Source: an uncultured Oscillospiraceae bacterium
GTDB taxonomy: Bacteria; Bacillota; Clostridia; Oscillospirales; Oscillospiraceae
Direction of reading: 5' to 3'
DNA length: 10,244 bases
NCBI GenBank assembly: GCA_905234005.1
Contig: CAJOFW010000179.1
Span: 1 to 10,244 of the forward strand
Part shown: one piece after another, positions 5,985 to 10,244 of the stretch
Layout: each line of letters begins with the position of its first letter
How positions within the stretch are numbered: the first letter of the stretch is position 1
Notes under the pieces: model-generated
The model's database searches: none
What the model saw: the letters and a program-made list of their open reading frames with translations, nothing else
What the model was told of the DNA's origin: nothing
Position numbers and translations under genes: made by a program

Positions 5985-6841
5985 GCCGCGCCCTCCTTCC
6001 GTGTCCGCAGGGCGAGGATGGCCTCACGCAGGCGGTCGAGCGTGTAGACGTCGGACGGGATGTCGACGCCGCGCTCACGCAGGAGCATCGCGATATGCGC
6101 CGCCTCCGGCAGATCGAGGCCGAGGCTCTGCAGCGTCTCGCCGTGGGCGAACACCTCCGCCGGCGCGCCGCGCATCACGGCACGGCCCCGGTCGAGCACG
6201 ACGAGGCTGTCGCACCGGGCGGCGGCGGACATATCGTGCGTCACGAGCAGAATCGTCGCCTCCATCGCCTCGCGCCAGTGGAAGAGGTTCTGCAGCAGCT
6301 CCTCGCGTCCGGCGGGGTCAAGCCCGGCGGTCGGCTCGTCAAGGATCAGAAGCTCCGGATCCATCGCGAGCACGCCCGCGATGGCGACGCGCCGCTTCTG
6401 CCCGCCCGAGAGATCGAGCGGGGATTTCTCCAGGATGTCCTCCGGCAGGCCGACGAACGCCATGGCCCCCCGGACGCGGATGTCGATCTGCTCGTCCGGG
6501 AGCTTCTGGTTCTTCGGGCCGAACGCGATATCGCGATAGACCGTCTCCTCGAAGAGCTGGTACTCGGGGTACTGGAACACAAGCCCCACGCGGAAGCGGG
6601 TTTTGTACATCGACGTCTTCGAGGCGAAGATGTCCTCCCCGTGCAGGAGCACGGCGCCGCTTGTGGGCTTCAACAGGGCGTTCAGGTGCTGGATCAGCGT
6701 CGACTTGCCGCTGCCCGTGTGCCCGATCAGCCCGACGACGGTACCCGCCTCGAGATCGAGGTCGAGGCCGTCCACGGCGATTTTTTCAAATGGGGTGCCC
6801 GCGCTGTAAACATGCGTCAGGCCCCTGACCTCCATCAGCAT
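5978..6841 (-). CDS. ecfA2: ECF transporter ATP-binding protein EcfA2
   Basis: A 287-residue ABC ATPase of the energy-coupling factor module. Walker A GHTGSGKS is at residues 40-47, the EcfA2 hallmark FQYPEYQLFEETV at 89-101, signature LSGGQ at 144-148, Walker B LLILDE at 164-169, and the switch His at 202. I chose the ATG at 6841 because GGAGG sits seven bases before it; an ATG two codons later (6835) is possible. The gene overlaps ecfA1 by 7 bp and ecfT by 7 bp, so all three are translationally coupled. It should form a heterodimer with EcfA1 bound to EcfT. Confidence 0.95.
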   Translation of the reverse strand: MLMEVRGLTHVYSAGTPFEKIAVDGLDLDLEAGTVVGLIGHTGSGKSTLIQHLNALLKPTSGAVLLHGEDIFASKTSMYKTRFRVGLVFQYPEYQLFEETVYRDIAFGPKNQKLPDEQIDIRVRGAMAFVGLPEDILEKSPLDLSGGQKRRVAIAGVLAMDPELLILDEPTAGLDPAGREELLQNLFHWREAMEATILLVTHDMSAAARCDSLVVLDRGRAVMRGAPAEVFAHGETLQSLGLDLPEAAHIAMLLRERGVDIPSDVYTLDRLREAILALRTRKEGAAC

Positions 6842-7671
6842 TGCAAAGCCTCCGAAATCGCGGCCGCGCATTCGGCCGGTGTGAGTATGTCGGCGGGAAG
6901 CGTCATCCCCGCGGCGTTCAGGCCGCGCACAAGCTCCGTCGCGCCGGGCACGTCGAGCTGCAGCGCCCGCAGCTCGCCTGCGCGTGGGAATATCGTGCGC
7001 GGCGCGCCGTCCATGACGGGCTTTCCCTTCGCCATGACGACGACGCGGTCGGCACGGGCGGCCTCCTCCATGTGGTGCGTGATGAGAACGACCGTGATGC
7101 CCTGCTCGCGGCAGAGCGCCTCCACGGTGTCCATGACCTCCCGGCGGCCCCGGGGGTCGAGCATCGCGGTCGGCTCGTCCAGAACGAGCACCTGCGGCCG
7201 CATCGCGAGCACGCCCGCGATGGCGATGCGCTGCTTCTGCCCGCCGGACAGGAGGTGCGGCGCGTGCATGGCGAACGCGCTCATTCCGACGGCGTTCAGG
7301 GCGTCGTCGACGCGGCGGCGGATCTCCGCCGGCTCCACGCCGAGATTCTCCGGCGCGAAGGCGACGTCGTCCTCCACGACGTTCGCGACGATCTGGTTGT
7401 CGGGGTTCTGAAACACCATCCCGACGCGGCGGCGGATGGGGATCAGGTTCTCCGGCGAGGCGGTGTCCATGCCGTCCACGAGCACGCGGCCCGACGTGGG
7501 CAGCAGGATGGCGTTTAAGTGCTTCGCCAGCGTCGACTTGCCGCTGCCGTTCGCCCCGAGGACGGCGACGAACGAGCCGGGGTAGATGTCCAGCGTCACC
7601 CCGTCCAGCGCCGGCCGCGCCGCATCGGGGTAGGAAAACGTGATGTTCTCGAGTGAAATGAATGGTTTCAT
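6835..7671 (-). CDS. ecfA1: ECF transporter ATP-binding protein EcfA1
   Basis: A 278-residue ABC ATPase and the first gene of the ecf operon. Walker A GANGSGKS is at residues 39-46, the EcfA1 hallmark FQNPDNQIVANVVEDDVAF at about 87-105, signature LSGGQ at 141-145, Walker B VLVLDE at 161-166, and the switch His at 199. The C-terminal extension beyond residue 225 is usual for EcfA. Start at 7671 with a modest AGAGG upstream. Gene order ecfA1-ecfA2-ecfT-truA is the conserved Firmicutes arrangement, but the ribosomal protein genes that often flank it (rplQ before, rplM-rpsI after) are absent here. Confidence 0.95.
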   Translation of the reverse strand: MKPFISLENITFSYPDAARPALDGVTLDIYPGSFVAVLGANGSGKSTLAKHLNAILLPTSGRVLVDGMDTASPENLIPIRRRVGMVFQNPDNQIVANVVEDDVAFAPENLGVEPAEIRRRVDDALNAVGMSAFAMHAPHLLSGGQKQRIAIAGVLAMRPQVLVLDEPTAMLDPRGRREVMDTVEALCREQGITVVLITHHMEEAARADRVVVMAKGKPVMDGAPRTIFPRAGELRALQLDVPGATELVRGLNAAGMTLPADILTPAECAAAISEALQC

Positions 7672-7724
7672 AACTGCCTCTGGCAGCCCGCGCCATACGG
7701 CGGGCGTTGATTCGGTGTAGCGTT

Positions 7725-7758
7725 ATTATATAAGGTACGATGTATCGGCAACGATGTA
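7725..7758 (-). promoter_or_regulatory. Candidate ecf operon promoter with an 8-bp direct repeat
   Basis: On the minus strand a perfect TATAAT (7730-7725) lies about 54 bases upstream of ecfA1. The best -35 is TTGCCG (7751-7746) with a short 15-bp spacer. The plus strand carries ACGATGTA twice, at 7737-7744 and 7751-7758, with a 14-bp period that covers the spacer and the upstream edge of the -35 region, suggesting a regulator site. Box positions are seen; function is inferred. Confidence 0.45.
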
Positions 7759-7834
7759 CAAGGGGTGATTACAAAGCCCCCATGCCTTCCGCATCTTTCG
7801 GCAAGTGCGGAGGCGGGATCGCGGGCGGCGGCGG

Positions 7835-7909
7835 TACCGGGCGCGAGCGTTCGGACGTGCAGCCGACGCGGTGCGAATAAGAAGTTCTTTTTCTTTCAGA
7901 AAGAAGAAG
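7835..7909. repeat. Dispersed intergenic repeat, degenerate copy 3
   Basis: Shorter and more diverged, this copy keeps TACCGGGCGC (7835-7844), GCGAATA (7873-7879) and AAGTTCTTTTTCTTTCA (7882-7898) in the same order and orientation as the other two. The hairpin survives with different sequence: ten pairs between 7887-7896 and 7900-7909, including one G-T wobble, and a CAG apex. It overlaps the methyltransferase stop codon. The remaining 7759-7834 contains only a weak imperfect hairpin (7786-7813). Confidence 0.6.
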
Positions 7910-8762
7910 TCCAGCGGCAGGAAGCGCCGCAGGGGAGGACGAGACCGGACGCGGACGCTCGCAGACCCAGCTCCTGCGAATCGCTCTCGCCGCCGAAGCG
8001 CCGCGTGAACACGCTCTCGGCGATGTACGTGAGCACGGACGGGGACAGGCCCGTCGTGTAGGAATTGATGAGCACAAACAGCGGTTTATCCGAGAGGAGC
8101 TGCGCCGCCGTCGTGACAAGCTCCCAGAGGTTGTCCTCGAGCCGCCATACCTCGCCGCCGGGGCCGCGTCCGTAGGACGGCGGGTCCATGATGATCGCGT
8201 CGTAGGTCCGTTCACGGCGGATTTCGCGGCGGCAGAATTTCACGCAGTCGTCGACAATCCAGCGCACGGGCCTGTCCGCTACGGAGGCGCACACGGCGTT
8301 CTCCTTCGCCCAGGCGACCATGCCCTTCGCGGCGTCGACGTGGCACACCTCCGCCCCCGCCGCGAGACAGGCGCACGTGGCCGCGCCGGTGTAGGCGAAG
8401 AGATTCAGCACCCGGATGGGCCGGCCGGCGGATTCGATCTGCCTGGCCGCCCAGTCCCAGTTCGCGGCCTGCTCGGGGAACAGGCCCGTGTGCTTGAAGC
8501 TCATGGGCTTGACCTGAAAGCGGAGCGAGCCGTAGCGTATCACCCAGCTTGCCGGGAGGCTGTTTTTCTCCCACGCGCCGCCGCCGGACGAGCTGCGGCG
8601 ATAGGCGGCGTCGGGCCGGTTCCAGCGCGGATCGCGGCGCGGCGTATCCCAGATCGCCTGTGGGTCGGGCCGCAGGAGGATGTGCTCCCCCCAGCGCTCC
8701 AGCTTCTCGCCGCGTGAGGCGTCGATCAGCTCGTAATCCTTCCATTTGTCGGAGACCCACAT
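7896..8762 (-). CDS. Class I SAM-dependent methyltransferase, RlmI-like
   Basis: A 288-residue cytosolic methyltransferase. SAM-binding motif I is VLNLFAYTG at residues 118-126, with the acidic HVDAAKG near 141-147. DPPSYGRGPGGE at 193-204 is the motif IV catalytic loop, and LVLPCGAS near 274-281 is the family's C-terminal motif. Such proteins resemble the 23S rRNA cytosine-C5 methyltransferase RlmI but lack its N-terminal PUA domain; the exact RNA target is unknown. The family normally ends shortly after LPCGASGRW. Here the last residues CRWTSSF and the stop codon run into the hairpin of repeat copy 3, so the tail may be element-derived. The start at 8762 has GGTGAG six bases upstream. It is transcribed from its own promoter at 8824-8852. 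Confidence 0.85.
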   Translation of the reverse strand: MWVSDKWKDYELIDASRGEKLERWGEHILLRPDPQAIWDTPRRDPRWNRPDAAYRRSSSGGGAWEKNSLPASWVIRYGSLRFQVKPMSFKHTGLFPEQAANWDWAARQIESAGRPIRVLNLFAYTGAATCACLAAGAEVCHVDAAKGMVAWAKENAVCASVADRPVRWIVDDCVKFCRREIRRERTYDAIIMDPPSYGRGPGGEVWRLEDNLWELVTTAAQLLSDKPLFVLINSYTTGLSPSVLTYIAESVFTRRFGGESDSQELGLRASASGLVLPCGASCRWTSSF

Positions 8763-8787
8763 GGATTCTCACCGCCCTCGTTTTCGA

Positions 8788-8820
8788 TTGCACAGTCGGC
8801 ATTTGCTTGCACAGTTGGCA
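8788..8820 (-). promoter_or_regulatory. Tandem 14-bp direct repeat in the methyltransferase leader
   Basis: On the plus strand TTGCACAGTCGGCA (8788-8801) and TTGCACAGTTGGCA (8807-8820) differ at one base and repeat with a 19-bp period. The second unit begins 3 bases downstream of the -10 box, at the expected transcription start. A tandem repeat at this place suggests an operator or a structured leader. No known regulator motif is recognised. Confidence 0.5.
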
Positions 8821-8823
8821 GAT

Positions 8824-8852
8824 ATTATACCATTTATGCCCGCGCCGGTCAA
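8824..8852 (-). promoter_or_regulatory. Promoter of the methyltransferase gene
   Basis: TTGACC (8852-8847), a 17-bp spacer and a perfect TATAAT (8829-8824) form the best vegetative sigma-type promoter in the window, about 60 bases before the start codon at 8762. The spacer is one arm of the 8835-8893 inverted repeat. Confidence 0.75.
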
Positions 8853-8893
8853 TCATGCGAAAGCATTTTTCGCGGATTGCCGGCGCGGGCATA
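8835..8893. repeat. Long GC-rich inverted repeat overlapping the methyltransferase promoter
   Basis: TATGCCCGCGCCGG (8835-8848) pairs perfectly with CCGGCGCGGGCATA (8880-8893); four more pairs (CAAT/ATTG) follow inside after one bulged T. The loop contains a second hairpin, ATGC-GAAA-GCAT (8854-8865), followed on the plus strand by TTTTT. It begins 32 bases after the phosphoesterase stop and may be that gene's terminator, although no U-tract follows the outer stem on the minus strand. Confidence 0.7.
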
Positions 8894-8925
8894 TATGATT
8901 TTCGTATCAACCCGACAGAAATCCG

Positions 8926-10014
8926 TCAGAAATCCTCGCGGAAACGCGGGTCGTCCGGGTAGCCGGAGAGGGCAAGCATATCGTCGAAGTCGATGACGCC
9001 CTCACGGGTGACGTCGGTCGTGACCGTGCCGTCCGGCGCGAACGTGACGACGGCGGCCTGCTTCGACTCCATGACGCCGGCCTTGTCCATGAACCTCATC
9101 GTCACGACGACGCCGGACGAGTCGCGTTTCAGCTCGGCGATGAGTCCGTAGGCGTCGCCCCGGCAGAAGCTGCCCATGTTGGCGTAGACGAAGCCCGTCA
9201 CGGCCTTGTCCGCCGGGTTATCGTAGCTCCATGTGAACGACACGCCGGCGGGGCGGATGGTGCCGTAACGCGGATCGGCGAACGTGTGGTTGTGGCCCCA
9301 GAGGAACACGACGTTCGGATGATCGTTCAGCGCCGCGATCAGGGCGTCGTTGTTCGACGCCTGCCGGTAGCCGCCGGGGATGTCGTGGCCGTCGTACGGC
9401 ACGGACAGGTGCAGCGGGTAGTGGCTCACGACGAAGATCGGGATATTGTTCGGCGCGGAGGCGAGATAGTCCGCGAGGTCGCCGATCTGCCCCGGCTGGA
9501 AGGCCATGCTCTCCTGCGCCGCGCCGAGGTGGTAGATGATATAGTCGTCCGTCTCGGCGACGACGCCCGACTCGACGAACGCGGGGCCGAGGGTGTCCCA
9601 CGCGGGCACGCCGGTCTTGTGCTCCTGGTTGCCGGTCGTGACGGCGTACCGGCCGGGAAGAAGCTCGTCGAGCACGGCCCGGAAGCCCTCGAACACGTCC
9701 GGCTCCCAGGACTTGTTGCAGATGTCGCCGCCGTAGCTCAGGTGGACGAGGGCGTCGCCGTACTCGCCGACGCGGGCGGCGATCCAGTCGCGAAGGCCGT
9801 CCGTCTCGCCGTGCTGGTCGCTTGTGAACGCCAGTACGCCGCGCAGCGCCTCGCCGGACGCCTCGCCGGAGGCGGCGGAGGCTTCGCCGGACACGCCGGA
9901 GCCTTCCCCGGACGCGAGCGCCCCCGTGCCGAACAGGCCGAACGCCGCGATGCCCGCCGCCGCGGCCCCGGCCCCGCGCAGAAATTCCCTGCGGGTGATG
10001 TCTTTCTTCTTCAT
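8926..10014 (-). CDS. Tat-exported calcineurin-like metallophosphoesterase
   Basis: A 362-residue exported protein. Residues 8-13 (RREFLR) form a twin-arginine motif followed by an Ala/Gly-rich hydrophobic segment, so it is probably exported folded with its metals. A low-complexity Ser-Gly-Glu-Ala linker spans residues 36-57. The metallophosphoesterase motifs come in order: SDQHG (65-69), YGGDI (94-98), TTGNQEH (126-132), SHYP (197-200) and GHNH (240-243). The third motif is normally GNHE or GNHD; here Gln replaces the catalytic His, with a His two positions later. The substrate is unknown. I chose the ATG at 10014 because the frame upstream lacks homology and the signal starts there; MERM and MDTM starts a few codons earlier are possible. 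The C-terminus DFDDMLALSGYPDDPRFREDF looks like a small acidic appendage. Confidence 0.87.
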   Translation of the reverse strand: MKKKDITRREFLRGAGAAAAGIAAFGLFGTGALASGEGSGVSGEASAASGEASGEALRGVLAFTSDQHGETDGLRDWIAARVGEYGDALVHLSYGGDICNKSWEPDVFEGFRAVLDELLPGRYAVTTGNQEHKTGVPAWDTLGPAFVESGVVAETDDYIIYHLGAAQESMAFQPGQIGDLADYLASAPNNIPIFVVSHYPLHLSVPYDGHDIPGGYRQASNNDALIAALNDHPNVVFLWGHNHTFADPRYGTIRPAGVSFTWSYDNPADKAVTGFVYANMGSFCRGDAYGLIAELKRDSSGVVVTMRFMDKAGVMESKQAAVVTFAPDGTVTTDVTREGVIDFDDMLALSGYPDDPRFREDF

Positions 10015-10045
10015 GGTGTCCATCCTCTCCATTCGATGATAATCC

Positions 10046-10074
10046 ATCATATCACAGAATGACCGGGGACGCAA
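10046..10074 (-). promoter_or_regulatory. Candidate promoter of the metallophosphoesterase gene
   Basis: On the minus strand TTGCGT (10074-10069), a 17-bp spacer and TATGAT (10051-10046) precede the start codon by about 31 bases. The -10 matches at five of six positions; the -35 is weak. Confidence 0.4.
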
Positions 10075-10090
10075 ACGAAACGGCGAAGCC

Positions 10091-10112
10091 GCGAACGCCT
10101 TCGGGCGTTCGC
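10091..10112. terminator. Strong GC-rich hairpin with a TTCG loop in the divergent region
   Basis: GCGAACGCC and GGCGTTCGC form a perfect 9-bp stem closed by TTCG, followed on the plus strand by CTGTTTTC. By shape it resembles a plus-strand terminator, but it lies between two divergently oriented genes, upstream of both candidate promoters, so no transcript obviously needs terminating there. It may be an insulator or an extragenic palindrome. Confidence 0.5.
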
Positions 10113-10117
10113 CTGTT

Positions 10118-10146
10118 TTCACATTCTCCCGCACGCGGCATAGACT
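10118..10146 (+). promoter_or_regulatory. Candidate promoter for the rightmost gene
   Basis: TTCACA (10118-10123), a 17-bp spacer and TAGACT (10141-10146) match consensus at five and four of six positions and lie about 55 bases upstream of the ATG at 10201. Directly after it, TATTG-A-CCGG (10148-10157) can pair with CCGG-CAATA (10171-10179), a bulged hairpin partly inside the expected leader. Confidence 0.4.
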
Positions 10147-10200
10147 GTATTGACCGGCGGCGACGGCCGTCCGGCAATACCGCCAAAGGAGGGGTACAGC

Positions 10201-10244
10201 ATGGCTGAAAGCCAGGAAATCACCGAAGCCGTGTGCGTCCATAC
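10201..10244 (+). CDS. Start of an unidentified gene, truncated by the window edge
   Basis: An excellent ribosome binding site, AAAGGAGGGG at 10185-10194, sits six bases before an ATG, and the visible codons read MAESQEITEAVCVH without a stop. The strength and spacing of the site make a real gene very likely. Fourteen residues are too few to assign a family. It is divergent from the metallophosphoesterase gene. Confidence 0.7.
   Translation, partial: MAESQEITEAVCVH

Noticed and set aside
5053..6078. Minus-strand open frame through ecfT, repeat copy 2 and the truA start
   Set aside because: Arg/Ala/His-rich frame-shifted reading of EcfT; it is open through the repeat only because the repeat lacks stops in that frame.
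7412..7696. Upstream extension of the ecfA2 frame across ecfA1
   Set aside because: The segment is an Arg-rich out-of-frame reading of ecfA1. The real EcfA2 begins at 6841 with a good ribosome binding site.
7786..7813. Imperfect hairpin (CTTCCGCA with TGCGGAGG) as a methyltransferase terminator
   Set aside because: Eight pairs with one wobble, a 12-base loop and no T-tract; too weak to call.
10015..10242. Longer N-terminus of the metallophosphoesterase from 10242
   Set aside because: It would bury the twin-arginine signal by 76 residues and run across the promoter region of the divergent gene.

Overview
The window looks like chromosome from a GC-rich anaerobic Firmicute, most likely a gut clostridium of the Oscillospirales type. 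This is inferred from three things: the gene order ecfA1-ecfA2-ecfT-truA, a two-gene minimal SUF-type Fe-S assembly pair (an ATPase plus a single short SufB-like scaffold), and a sortase with a Pro/Thr/Glu-rich anchored partner. No RNA genes, insertion sequences, CRISPR arrays or phage genes were seen.

Plus strand, 1-2465: a 5'-truncated radical SAM protein overlaps by a few bases a SufC-like ATPase, which is followed after 3 bp by a SufB-like scaffold. The three read as one translationally coupled operon. Radical SAM enzymes need a [4Fe-4S] cluster and the other two genes build clusters, so the grouping makes biochemical sense, though a direct link is only inferred.

Minus strand, 7671 down to 2622: ecfA1, ecfA2 and ecfT encode the energising module of an ECF vitamin/metal importer (no S component in the window). 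A roughly 120-bp repeat follows, then truA (tRNA pseudouridine synthase I), then a secreted Cna-B/SpaA-like surface protein with an LAQTG sorting signal that is broken by a frameshift, then its overlapping sortase.

Minus strand, 10014 down to 7896: a Tat-exported metallophosphoesterase, then a class I SAM-dependent methyltransferase of the RlmI-like type with a well-formed promoter. At the right edge a plus-strand gene with a strong ribosome binding site begins at 10201 and leaves the window.

The most unusual signal is non-coding. A dispersed hairpin-bearing repeat occurs at 2476-2635, 5063-5182 and, degenerate, 7835-7909. Every copy sits in the same orientation at the 3' end of a minus-strand gene, and in each case that gene's stop codon falls inside the hairpin. 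The two good copies show a compensating base-pair change (G-C versus A-T) in the stem. A different perfect 14-bp inverted repeat forms the 3' end of truA in a similar way, and a third long inverted repeat overlaps the methyltransferase promoter. No stretch longer than 300 bases lacks a gene.
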